From assembly GCF_002575655.3 (NCBI RefSeq), contig NC_053040.3, forward strand, positions 150,661,148-150,725,147: 64,000 nucleotides of DNA, written 5' to 3'. The translations under genes were made by a program, and so were the position numbers. Of this stretch, positions 1-10,791 are shown in pieces (position 1 is the first letter of the stretch; each line of letters begins with the position of its first letter). The notes under the pieces are model-generated. The model was not told the origin of the DNA, searched no databases, and worked only from the letters and a program-made list of their open reading frames with translations. This stretch comes from Aegilops tauschii subsp. strangulata. Its lineage: Eukaryota > Streptophyta > Magnoliopsida > Poales > Poaceae.

Positions 1-454
1 GTTGGAGAAATGACGAGGTTGAAGAGATTGTTGTAGCACAGGCTCCAAGAAATATGGTGTCAGATGGAAGTCATGCTGGTGGCGTATGCCGTACTCCTCG
101 ACGTGAATGCTTGTTCTGGCCCATGCCACCCTACTACTCCTACTACTTATAGTAGTAGTATCGAGGATTCGAGGTGCTTGTTACGTACAGCGAACACATT
201 AACATATGGCCCACCTGACACTGTGGCCAAATTTCCTGGAGTCTGTGCTAGGTTAAAAAGTGTTCTTTGTGAGGATGGGTGGCTGGTCTCAAGTTTAAAA
301 CTTGTTGTATTACGTACGTAGACGTAGAGATAGTGGAGCATGTGAAGCTAGTACAAATAGTGTACTATTGTTGATTGGCCTCACCCGATAACCTGTTGCA
401 ATGCACGTACACTTACGTATTCGGAAAATATTGTTTTGCCTCCTCGCAGCACCC
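1..454. other. Intergenic sequence, nothing recognised
   Basis: No open frame with coding character, known repeat end or RNA gene was recognised. A short palindrome of tactac/gtagta units lies near 130-160. The left border of the DUF295 duplication falls at about 455. Confidence 0.5.
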
Positions 455-617
455 ACTCAGAAAAGCGACTCGAAAGCCATTCATAAATTTAGTAAGTTTA
501 TCACAGGCATATCATTTTATTACATACAACAGGTCATATACCCACAACGACAACGAGGATACATTATAAATTCTAAATTTTTCATCACACAACAAATAAC
601 AAGCAATGAAATGAACT

Positions 618-2024
618 TCAACTCAACCAATCCTCGGCGTTGGAAACGCTTGCTTTGGACCACAAGTGATTCTCTGGGAAGGGCCAGCTACTATCAATCT
701 CGAGACCAACGCAGGACTGACCGTCTAGGCTGAAGCGGCCTACTATATCACGACCAGGGTAGGGAACCACCGCAATGTCCGACGTATAAATACAGTTGCT
801 TCTCATAAATGGTAGTAACGTTGTGTCAACAGCAGTTGGATCGCCTTTCACCATCATTGGATAGTTTTGTCCAAGGAAGAGCGAATTTGCTCCAAGACTA
901 TGAATACTGTACCAGGGAGAAGGTGTTGGCGCTAGCACACTAGTATCCATCCCGAATACCATGCAACGGGTGTTGGAATAGGTCCGGAGAGTGCGACCAT
1001 GGGAGACAACACCTGCTCCCTTAGTAGTAACATCAGTAGTGGGCTATATACAGACAAGAAGTGGTGATCCATTGGAATTAGTTGCCAGCTGCCAGTGAGC
1101 ATATGGGCCCTGCTCGTCCTCATGCTCGTGATCATCACCATCGTCATCTCCCCCTTGGTTATAAACATTTTCAAGTATAGGTGGTGGAATGTTCACAGGA
1201 TCTTGGAAACACAAGAAGAAGGTTAATTAGTAGAGAAGGGAAACTTGCTAACTCGCATGCATGTGGATGAAACAATTATAATTACGGTGGAAGACAAACG
1301 TACCGAAACTACGAGGATCCCATGCAAAAACAGTGCCACGAGTGGTGGCAGCAAACACAAGACCCTCGTATTCAATTGCATCACAGTACACATTCGTGAA
1401 TAGAAACTGATTTTTGAGCAATATCCATCCAGTCAAACCACGAAGGACGGCAACAAACTTGTCGAAGATAGCAACAACTTGATAGTTCTTGTAATTCCAA
1501 GAGCGGTTGGGAACTCGAGAAATGGCTATCTTCCGTAGACGACAGTCACCATGATCATATTTGAACGTATGTAGATCATCTGTGTGCTCAACCTCAGGGC
1601 ACTCGAAGATTTTTGGAAGTGGAATCCGCTGACGAGTGTACACATTCACAAGTTCCCATTCGCAATTGTTCCCAATATAAACAACCCAATCTCCATTTGG
1701 GCCTGCCCAAGCCTTGCCCTCAAGCGATGGCATCTTAACATCATATGTATCATTATCAAGCGGCATCAACTTGCACAAGGCGAGGCTTCCCTCGTCCCCG
1801 CGCCAGTCAGCAGGGTCATGGCGAAGAAGATAGGGGAGATCAAACCGCTCCTGGACCCTTGGGTTCCTTGTAATGATGTTATTAGTTGAGTCGAGAATGT
1901 TCTTGAACGAACCCGCCATGCTAGCCGAGGTGATGACGTCGCACCGATCAATGAGTTCCCCCACCACGTCATCTTTCAGATCGGGGCAAGAATAACAGGG
2001 TCGTTTTCGGCTTGTTCCCTCCAT
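618..2024 (-). pseudogene. DUF295/F-box-like protein gene, copy A, broken by an in-frame TAG
   Basis: This is a grass DUF295-type gene (C-terminal beta-propeller-like domain of many F-box proteins, usual length near 400 residues). The chosen start at 2024 gives MEGTSRKRPCY followed by an F-box-like helix (DLKDDVVGELIDRCD). The open frame continues upstream to 2246, so a longer product is possible. Exon 1 runs 2024-1304. A GTACGT donor starts the intron at 1303, and the intron ends in CCAAG at 1202. Exon 2 is 1201-618. The splice restores a DUF295 reading of 434 codons: an acidic loop (GGDDDGDDHEHEDE), the NSLFLGQNYPM motif and the IYTSDIAVVPYP motif. Codon 293 (1046-1044) is TAG where copy B has CAG, so the product would end at 292 residues and lose the C-terminal part of the domain. 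Everything else in the frame is intact, so the lesion looks recent. Family assignment is by motif recognition; role unknown. Confidence 0.82.
1202..1303 (-). other. Intron of DUF295 copy A
   Basis: The minus strand reads GTACGTTTG at the donor and CTTGTGTTTCCAAG at the acceptor. The equivalent intron in copy B is 4516-4418. Phase 1 splicing restores the same DUF295 frame in both copies, which supports the exon model. Confidence 0.8.
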
Positions 2025-2340
2025 GGAGAAGACAATCGAACAATGGCAGAAGGAAGGGTGAAGGCAAAAGGAGGAGGGAGGAAGAGCATGCGACGGCAGT
2101 TCCAAATCGAGAGGGAAAGGCGAAGAGTCGGTGGACTGTTGCCAGTTTAGCATGGTGCACGAAGAGGCGCCCCGGCCTACACGTCCTTTCGGAAATTGTG
2201 AAAAAGGACTCGTCGTCGTCTCACTGACATGTTGGAACGGGACCACATGTCAACGAAACATGGTGTGTAATTTCTCGTGCAAAATGCGATTTGGCCGCGT
2301 TGCCCGAGGTGCCGCATTAGTTATCGACCTTTGTTTTTTT

Positions 2341-3644
2341 AACATACAATCTGAGTGGATAGCTCCTGTGGTCATCACACGTGAGCGGATATATAGGTGG
2401 GCTAGGTGGGCAGGCGGCAATAATCTAAGTGCTAAAAGAGTTGATCTCGAAAAAAGAGTTGATCCAATGCTTGGTTTCTTTTGGATTTTCCAACTATGAC
2501 CATTGGATAGAGTGAATCAATGGCTTACGTTCAAAGTTATTCTCATACTATAGAATGCTATAGGAACGTGGAGAGATTTGGTTGATTTTATATCACTGAA
2601 TAATATAAAATATTATGAGTGCAGACGCTCCACCCCGAGGTTTGTAGCTCCTTCTCAGTCGTCGGGAATCTATGTTCTTCCACTCTTTCGTTTAAGACAT
2701 GAGCTTTGTTCATCCTGCTGCCGGCACGCGGGACATCTATATGCCTCCATTTTACAAAATCATACTATATGCCTCCAGGACACGCGGGACATCTAGCATC
2801 AAGGTGGCGTGTCGTGCAAGAAAATGGAGATATGCAGTGCGTAAGTGAGTCATGCACTTCGATGGCACCCAGTACTATGCAATATTTTTTTCTCCTCGAT
2901 GGCACGTGAATAGTGCACGTACTCAATGACAGAGAACGGGATGGTAGCCATGGACATGGTCGGCCCTTTTTGAAGAGAGTACTAATAAATACGTAACTTT
3001 GATGTGTCCCGTCAACTCGCAGAATGACGAGAAGCTTGCTTACTACGCCTTCTCCCTCGCCAACGCGTGCGCGGTGGCTCGCAGCACGAGGAGAAACTTT
3101 TGCTTACAAGCGGTGGACGTGCAGCGGTTCATTTTGTGTCAGATTGCCAGAAGTAGTACCATCATTGTTGTTCGACTTCCGGAAGAGGAGAAGAGCCAAG
3201 TGCAAGGTCACCTAATAACCTAGTACAGTACTACTATAGCCAAAGTTGGTCCACCTTTTTAGAGCATGGTTAATTAATATAGGCGGCTCTTGCAGCAGCA
3301 CATCATTTAGAGCAAGTAGTACTCTCTTCGTAGGATCAAAGGAAGTGAACAAAAGTTGGAGTGGATGCTAGATTGCTAATTAAAACATGATTACATAGGA
3401 AAAAAATCCTATAGCATTCTATCCTATGAATCAAACGACCAATGTAGGAAAATTATGAGGGGGGGTCTCTCCAACAGTGTTCCTCGGCTCGCACCTAGCA
3501 TCACGGTGGTCGAACATGGAGTCATTCATCTGGTACACGTGGCATCTCCGATCTGGTACTCCAATATTAGGTTGGCTCTATGTGATGTGGCAACTTCATA
3601 TACTAACTGGATGCTAGCTATACTACTACGGTACTCACACTCCA
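2341..3644. other. Spacer between the two DUF295 copies
   Basis: No convincing gene. The open frames are short and lack recognisable motifs. Two short related patches, near 2553-2575 and 3398-3425, contain ctatag/tcctatag-like palindromic sequence and could be remnants of a small element, but no clear ends or target duplications are visible. Confidence 0.45.
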
Positions 3645-3840
3645 AGAAGTGAATCGAAAACCATTCATAAATTGAGTCTATGACACGCATTTGCAAATGT
3701 ACCATTCATTACATACAACAAGTCATCAACACACAACAACAACGATGATACATGTTGGATTATAGATTATTTCCAACAAAACATTCTAGTAAATACTGAA
3801 GTTTTCATCACACAACAAATAACAAGCAATGAAATGAATT

Positions 3841-5246
3841 TCAACTCAACCAATCCTTGGCGTTGGAAACGCTTGCTTTGAACCATAGGTGCTCTGGGAA
3901 GGGCTAGCTATTGTCAATATCGAGAGGAACGCAGGACTGATCATCCAGGCTGAAGCGGCATATATCAGGAGTGGGTAGGGAACCACCGCAATGTCCGAGG
4001 TATAGATACAGTTGCTTCTCATAAATGGTAGTAACGTTGTGTCAACAGCAGCTGGATCGCCTTTAACCATCATTGGATAGTTTGGTCCAAGGAAGAGCGA
4101 GTTTTCTCCAAGACAATCAATATTGTACCAGGGAGAAGGTGTTGGTGCTAGCACACCAGTATCCATCCCGAATACCCTGCAACGAGTGTCGGAATAGGTC
4201 CGGAGAGGGCGACAATGGGAGACAACACGTGCTCCCTCAGTAGTAACAATCTCAGTGCACTGTATACATACAAGAAGAGGTGATCCATCGGAATTAGTTG
4301 CCAGTCACCACTGAGTATATAAGTCATGCTCGTCCTCATGATCGTGATCATCACCATCATCATCTCCCCCTTGGTTATAATTTTTTTCAAGTATAGGTGC
4401 TGGAATGTTCACAGGACCTTGGAAACACAAGAAGAAGGTTAATTACTAAAGGGAAACTTGCTAACCCGCATGCATGTGGATGAAACAATTATAATTACGG
4501 TGGAAGACAAACGTACCGAAACAACAAGGATCCCATGCAAAAACAATGCCACTAGTGGTGGAAGCAAACACAATATCCTCGTATTTAATTGCATCATAGT
4601 ACTCATCATCCGTGTACAGAAACTGGTTTTTGAGCAATATCCATGGACGAACCGTGGAATCAGTAAGGACGGCAACAAGCTTGTCGAATATAGCAACAAC
4701 TTCATAGTTCTCGTAATTCCAAGAGTGGTTGGGAACTCGACAAATTGCTATCTTCCGTAGACGACAGCCACCATGATCGTATTTGAACGTACGTAGATCA
4801 TCTGTGTGCTCTACCTTAGGGCACTCTGAGATTTTTGGAAGTGGAATCCGTTGACGAGTGTACACATTCACAAGTTCCCACTCGCAATTGTACCCAATAT
4901 AAACAACCCAATCTCCATTTGCGCCAGCCCAGGCCTTACCCTTAAGTGATGGCATCTTGAGATCACACGTATTATTATCAAGCGGCATCAACTTGCACAA
5001 GGCGAGGCCTCCGTCGTCCGCGCCCATGCGAATAGGCTTATAGCGAAGAAGATAAGGGAGATCAAACCGCTCCTGGACCCTTGGGTTCCTTGTAATGATG
5101 TTATTAGTTGAGTCGAGAATGTTCTTGAACGAACCTGCCATGCTAGCCAAGGTGATGACGTCGCACCGATCAATGAGTTCCCCCACCACGTCATCTTTCA
5201 GATCGGGGCAGGAATAACAGGGTCGTTTCCGGCTGGTTCCCTCCAT
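3841..5246 (-). pseudogene. DUF295/F-box-like protein gene, copy B, broken by TGA and a frameshift
   Basis: Paralogue of the gene at 618-2024 with the same two-exon layout. Exon 1 is 5246-4517, with a GTACGT donor at 4516; the acceptor ends at 4418 and exon 2 starts at 4417. The start is the same MEGTSRKRPCY methionine; an open extension runs up to 5468. Codon 281 (4307-4305) is TGA where copy A reads CAG in the stretch HWQLATNSNG. Beyond it the DUF295 frame continues and has CAG at the position where copy A has its stop. A 4-base deletion near 3976-3982 then shifts the frame after IAVVPYP, so the last 40 or so residues are scrambled. In the ancestral frame the stop would be at 3843-3841. With two lesions this copy is more decayed than copy A. 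Function unknown. Confidence 0.82.
4418..4516 (-). other. Intron of DUF295 copy B
   Basis: GTACGT donor and CCAAG acceptor on the minus strand, at the same phase as in copy A. Confidence 0.8.
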
Positions 5247-5659
5247 GGAGAAGACGATTGAACAATGGAAGAAGGAAGGGTGAAGGCAAATGGAGGAGGG
5301 AGGAAGAGCGTGCGACAGCAGTTCCAAATCGAGAGGGAAAGGTGAAGAGTCGGTGGACGGTTGCCAGTTTGCCACGGTACACGAAGAGGCGCCCCGGCCT
5401 ACACGTCCTTTCGGAAATTGTACAAAAGGACTCGCCGTCGTCTCATTGACATGTTGGAACGGGACCACATGTCAACGAAACATGGTGTGTAATTTCTCGT
5501 ACAAAATGTGATCTGGCCGCGTTGGCCCGAAGTGCCGTATTATTTCTCGACTTTATTTTTTTAATGGCGTCCCATTCAGTTTTGAAGCACGACTAACTGG
5601 TACTGTTTGCAGAGAAAATATAAACTACTCTACCACTACTCCACCTCTAGTACTAGTAG

Positions 5660-5667
5660 TATAAAAA
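5660..5667 (+). promoter_or_regulatory. Putative TATA box
   Basis: TATAAAAA lies about 230 bases upstream of the ATG at 5898. A pyrimidine-rich stretch (ccctctctcc, ctctctctcc) that would form the 5' leader follows. No experimental support; the position fits an ordinary plant promoter. Confidence 0.45.
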
Positions 5668-5897
5668 GATATATAGGCTGGAGATTCAGAGCTTTCTTGC
5701 TAAGGGCTGCCCACTTGCTTCTCACACTATCACCCTCTCTCCAGATCTAAAAAAGACGGCCTCTCTCTCCCTCCTCACCGGTGGTCACAGATCCGCCGGG
5801 GAAGAAAAGGACGTGCAGCGTTGACGCACTCGTCGGCGGCGAGCGAGGTCACGCACTGACGACAAGGCCGTCCTCTCAGACCTAGCGCCCGCGCGGG

Positions 5898-8286
5898 ATG
5901 GCCTCCGTCCCCAAGCTCGCTGCCGTAGTGCGTGCGGAGGACGACGACCACGAGCGAAGCCACTTCCCGCCGACCCTCAGGTATGCTACCCCTTTCCGAA
6001 CCATACCCTTGTTCTATTGCCCCATCTGCCACGTCGCTGCATGTGGATCTTTTTCCACTCCACCATCTTCCCAATTTGCTATCCTCTGCTCTGCTGGTCA
6101 CGCAGACGAAAACCTTAATTTGCACTATTAAAGGAAACCCTACTTCATGCAGACTAATCCATGTCTGGGTTGAATAAGGAAAGGAAGGGAGACTGTACTG
6201 TCCAAGAGAGTAGGCATCGAACCCGCATCTAGGTTGAAAAGGGGAAATCAGTAGCTAAGGAACGAGTCTCGTGTCTCTTGGTTGAAGAAGGGTAGAAAGG
6301 CATGACAACGCAATAGAGAATGACCAGGTCGATCGGTTTGTTGTCCTCACAGAGGAAAAAGGTGGCTAAACATAACAAAAATGGGACGTAATCCACATAT
6401 GCTGCCTGGATATTTGTTGCTCTGGGCAACCATACCTCCCTCACCACTCTAAGCGTCCGTGGAGGTACATCATACTGGTGCGCCCACTATCCGAATGGGC
6501 CTCCCATGCTCTTATTGTCACTTTTTTGCTGTTAGTATAACGCCAGCAGTCAAGTCAAGCAATGCTACTGCTAAAGTGATGCCACATTTAACTAATGCCG
6601 CACTCAGTCTAATGCCACCGATAAATTTAAGCAAAGCCATTTAATGTCACTTGATTATTTCAGGGTTAGCCGTTGATTTTGGATGTATTAAATATTTTTC
6701 AGTTAAGGCATTCTAATGTTGTTGCACAGCCAGTATATCAACGATGAAACTTGTTACTACCTTCAGATTTTTGCGCTGTTAATGCTTATAGATTACATAC
6801 CTCACTTTCATGAGATAAGTTAATTTTTTTGTACAATGTCACCAAAATGCCAAGGCGCTGATGTCATTTTATTTTGGTTAAACTACACAAAAAATTATGA
6901 AGACAAGAGGAAAGGTCAAGAGTGGGCACCTCCTCCTCCGGCTGTTCTCTTGATTCGTTCGATCAAGTTTTTATGTTTCATCGATTATCAAGATTGGGAC
7001 AGCAATTTTAAGGTCCCCCCGAGTTCGAAATGATATTTACCTTGGAGGTACATGGTTTGCAATTTTTTTATACTATCATTAGTTAATAATGCTAGTTACC
7101 TTCAGACTTTTGTATTTGGTTTAAAGCTCATGCACAACTAGTATACCAATGCTGAAACGTGTTTCCTTTACAATTAGTACTGTTAATTCTTATAGAAATC
7201 TTCCAGTGCCAGAGTTTATTGAAACCTGTTCAGTAAAACCATTGTATTGTACCCTGTAATAAAATAACTACTCTACTATTGCACTAGCCACTGGATTAGT
7301 GTATATTTGAAGTATTCAAAATTTCGAATGGTGTTGCATTAGCGTATGGACATAAATAAAGTGTGGCAAGCTTTCCCAGATATGTGCTCAAGAAAACTAC
7401 TACCTGTTTTTCTAAATACTAGACGTTTGGGTACTTTAAACTGAACCGCGAAAACATCTTATATTAAGGAACAGAGGGTGTAGAGTTCACTCAAATTATC
7501 CCGGTAAAGCTAGTCACGCCTTTGTTAAAATTAATGTTCATTATGTTATCGGAGGAGGTCTGTAAGTTTGTCTCTAATGCCTGTCGACTACATACCTGAC
7601 ATCATGATGTAATGTTAAGTCATTTCCTTTTGTACAGTGTCACTGAATTGTCAAGGCGGTGATGGCATTTTATTTTAGTTGAACTACACAAAATATGCTT
7701 AAAAGAAGAGGAAAGGTCAGGAATCGATCATTCTTTCAGAAAGAACTATATATGCCTTTCTGACATCAGCGTTGTTGCCTTATTTATTCCTTCAAATAGG
7801 TGGTTAGAAACAGTCTTTCTACCTTTTCCCATTAAGAAATTGGAATGCTTATATTTGTGAGTCTATGCTTCAACTAGTGACACTTTTATAGTAATCACAC
7901 TTTCAATATATATGCAAACAGGGATGCTCGATTTTAGTGGAACTGCACAAAAAGTTCAACTGGTTCAACATTAGGAGCATGTTTTCTTCCAAACCTTTAT
8001 ATCCAATTGGTGGCACTATGAGTTGTTCATTAATAAGGTACATGGTTTGCTACTATCTTGCTACTCTTTTTGTACTGTCATTAGATAGTAATACTAGTGG
8101 TTTGCATGTGAATTTATTGGCAGGGTGGACCTACATTGGAGGTGCAGGACAGGATTCAATGATTGGATGCTCAATTTCGGTTGTATCGATTTCACCTCTT
8201 CCATCACTGCGAACATGGATGTCCTTGGTCTAATGAAGAATAGGCGCTATATTTCTGCTCTGAACAAGCAAATCAATTCAGTATGA
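5898..8286 (+). CDS. Putative small two-exon gene, product unknown
   Basis: Exon 1 (5898-5980) starts at an ATG in a GC-rich context, encodes MASVPKLAAVVRAEDDDHER and seven further residues, and ends at CTCAG/GTATGC, a good plant donor. The next coding-like block begins after TTATTGGCAG at 8123. From 8124 it reads 53 codons to a TGA at 8284-8286, including FNDWMLNFGCIDFTSSITAN and ending in NKQINSV. Exon 1 leaves two bases over and the second block supplies one, so the junction is in frame and yields 81 residues. I do not recognise a family. The joining is inferred only from phase compatibility, and intermediate exons may exist. The intervening 2.1 kb is AT-rich and internally repetitive. Alternatively this is a decayed gene or a non-coding transcript. 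Confidence 0.35.
5981..8123 (+). other. Intron-like AT-rich region with internal diverged repeats
   Basis: No coding exon is evident. A diverged repeat occurs at about 6830-6925 and 7632-7728: both read tgtcac, then caaggc, then attttattttggtt/agtt, then aactacacaaa, then gaggaaaggtca. Shorter echoes (gaactgcacaa) occur at 7940 and 8480. The pattern suggests ancient local duplication or a decayed repeat. Confidence 0.45.
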
Positions 8287-9758
8287 AATTGTCCAGGGCA
8301 AAACATGATTGTATCAAATTGTCCAGTGCAAAACATGACAGATGCTAAGCGGAAGAGACATGTTTAAACCAAAAATACAATGTGGGGTATATGTTTACTA
8401 GCTGCTTGATATTTGTGCAGACAGAGATGTCTGCCGTCGCTATTTGGCAAACACACAAAGTGACCGCAATTTTGGTTGAACTGCACAAGAGAATAGTATA
8501 GTCACTGCATGTAGTGCCATTTGAAAATAGACACAGAAAGATTGGATAGTCACTTCATGGACTGCAGAAAAGTAGTACTGTACTATTTATTGGCCAACAC
8601 TAGGTGCTTCATTGCTTTGGTCTGATTATACAATGGGCATCATTTTGCCTAAGTTAAAGTTTGTATTCCGAAAATAGTCTCGCCGTGTGATCGAGAGAAG
8701 ACCAAATCATATTGCAGTGGATGTTCCTCCATCATGTGTGGTTCATTATCATGGTTCCAGCTGTTGGTGAAACCACTTACGTTTGCAAGAGGAATTGTAG
8801 ACTTCACAAACAAATTTGTCTTTCAGTCTGTACTGAATGTTGGTCAAGAGAAGCATCCATGTTAGTAGGAAGAACATATGTTTTTTCTAGATCTTTGCTT
8901 TTGGAGCTACATATTTGTATATGATCTGTGAATAATTGAGATGCATTAACATGTTTATCTTATGTATGGGAATCGTACTAGTTGGTTTTAGTTGTGGCTG
9001 ATCTTTGCTTTTGGAGCTACATATTTGTATATGATCTGTGAATCATTGAGACGCATTAACAGTTCCTTATATCTGTTCGCCCAGTGTTTACAAGTTACTG
9101 ATCGATCACTAGCTAGCCTACTAATGCGCTCCTGGCAGTTTTAGTTGCGATGCAAGATCCGAAGTGGCAGTTTTTTGAATAAAAATGCCTACCTCTCAAG
9201 AAACTGACAAGCTGCTCCGAAGAAAATGCCATTCGAATCTGAAGAAACTGCCAGCGAAAACGTTCGCAAATGCCTTATCTCCCAGCTAAAGTTCATCAAC
9301 TAATGCCCTCAGTTGCGACTTGTTGCATGCTGCTCCACGTACTGGCTGCGAGCGATTTTGAGTGCCTGCATGCAGCCGGCCGTAATTAAGGCAGCTAACT
9401 GATGCGAAAAAGATGCGCTTTAATTGTTGCCGGCTTTTAAATCCGTGGAATCATTATTGACAAGGAGGGAGATGATTCGAGTGCACTCGTTTGACCGTCA
9501 TGCCGGCGTGCGACCTAGCACGGACGGGATGGCACAGTCAGAATTTCAGTTTCTCTAGTTTTCCACGGCAAGCTGGTGCGCTAAGCCATGCCTGCTTAAT
9601 TATGCATTGAATTCCGATGACCATCGCGCTACCTTCCGCCTATAAGTACTGTTTCCCGGCCTTCTACGGTGGCACCGTGACCCAACTCGCCCTATCCTCA
9701 TAAGCCCCCACCGGCCCAACGTCGCTCGCCACTTATCCTCGCTCTTGCCACGTCTGCC
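8287..9758 (+). other. Possible 3' untranslated sequence and intergenic region
   Basis: After the TGA at 8284-8286 the sequence stays AT-rich without a convincing frame. A 60-base direct repeat (8889-8950 and 9001-9060) containing tttggagctacatatttgta lies here, 109-112 bases apart. The stretch to 9640 shows no gene. A TATAAGT box at 9641 and a GC-rich leader precede the pseudogene at 9759. Confidence 0.4.
9641..9647 (+). promoter_or_regulatory. Putative TATA box of the 9759 pseudogene
   Basis: TATAAGT, about 118 bases upstream of the ATG at 9759. Confidence 0.35.
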
Positions 9759-10238
9759 ATGCCCCCGCCCGTCCGCGATAGGCGAGGCCGGAGGCGGTCA
9801 CCGCCGGAACTAGTGTTCAGTTTTTCACCGGAAGGCAGACGGAGGGAGGAGGCATTCTATCGGTCTTTAGATGGCAATGCGGAGATCGAGGACTTGTTGG
9901 AGTGCGACCGCTTGGCGGTGGAGTAGGAGTTGTTGGAGCGCGACCGCTTGGCGGAGGAGCAGCGTATCGCCGATTTGCGCCGCCAACGGGACATGGAGCA
10001 GCAGCGCACCGACGCTCTGAGTCGCGAGCAGAGCGCCCGCAACTAGGCCGACTATGTGGAGGCTGGCGCCCGGCAAATAGCCCTGGAGGCTGTCGGGCAC
10101 GCACGCGTTCGCGACACCGATTTTTCCTACCAGCTCGTCAAGTGGGTTTCCCGCTTAGAAGCCGAAGCTTCGGTGGACCACGCCGGCATGGAAAGGGCCA
10201 ACGCGCGCGAGCAACCCGCCCTATCGCACCTCTGGTAA
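9759..10238 (+). pseudogene. Coiled-coil-like protein gene with two in-frame TAG codons
   Basis: One frame of 159 codons runs from ATG at 9759 to TAA at 10236. It begins MPPPVRDRRGRRRSPPELVF, continues with a charged stretch (EEQRIADLRRQRDMEQQR) typical of a long helix or coiled coil, and ends EQPALSHLW. It is interrupted by TAG at 9924-9926 (codon 56) and 10044-10046 (codon 96). The frame is otherwise unbroken, so the stops look like point mutations. A 14-codon internal duplication is visible: LLECDRLAVE-stop and LLERDRLAEEQ. The aligned codon in the second unit is CAG, so the first stop can be read as CAG to TAG. I do not recognise a function; the composition resembles grass-specific charged proteins. 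Confidence 0.6.
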
Positions 10239-10791
10239 GTCCGAGGCGAGGCGGAGGATGCCAGTGCCGGCGTTTAGCGTGTACCGCAGATGGCGGCCGG
10301 CATCGTCTAGTTAGCTAAGAGTAAGTTAGTACTTGTACGCTACTAGAGTATTAGTGGGAGTAGATAGTTAACTTGGCTATGATGGTTGTCAACATGGAAG
10401 TTCAGTACTCTATATGTGGATCAGACCTATTACTTTGCTCTGAATGTTGAACTTTCCGTTTGAACGTATGGAATGGGCTGTTATTTTTTTAAATGGGTTG
10501 TATTTGTCCTCCACGGGTTTAGAGGTTGACTTGTGGGCCTACCAAGTTGACGCGTACACAATCAGGAGATGATTGTACGTGGGGAGGATGACAGCAGGGA
10601 CCCGCCAAGGCCATGGCAGTACACAAGCAAGTGCCTCCTTATTTCAAGCCAATTAAAAAATGGCTCCTCCTAATGGGCTTCTGACATCTGGGTCCCATGC
10701 CATTGTCAACGTAGTCAATAAACGAGAGAATTGCACAATGAGCGGCTAACACCAGGGACCCAGCAGCTCGCCCAGTTATTTTTGTTTTGGG
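10239..10791. other. 3' flank and repeat-family sequence
   Basis: No gene. From about 10520 the phrases gttgac, tgtacgtgg(g)gaggatgacag, gggacccgcc and gtgcctccttatt recur. The same vocabulary repeats in 11640-12970, so this belongs to the same repeat family. Confidence 0.5.

Larger units (their letters stand above)
455..2340 (-). repeat. Left copy of a tandem gene duplication
   Basis: This segment is a direct repeat of about 3645-5560. The two copies match through 3' flank, both exons, the intron and 5' flank, with scattered substitutions and small indels. They diverge abruptly at a T-rich run near 2340 and 5560. The offset between equivalent ATG codons is 3222 bases. Both copies have the same orientation, as expected of unequal crossing-over or segmental tandem duplication. 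Confidence 0.85.
3645..5560 (-). repeat. Right copy of the tandem gene duplication
   Basis: This is the counterpart of 455-2340. It differs by substitutions, a short extra stretch near 3750-3785 (3' flank of the gene), a 4-base deletion near 3980 and a 3-base deletion near 3890. The breakpoints are where similarity stops on both sides. Confidence 0.85.

Noticed and set aside
932..1174. 80-codon minus-strand frame within DUF295 exon 2 (and its counterpart 4148-4390)
   Set aside because: It is the wrong register of exon 2; the spliced DUF295 frame explains the sequence.
1584..1889. Plus-strand frame opposite DUF295 exon 1
   Set aside because: Shadow of the coding strand, with no independent features.
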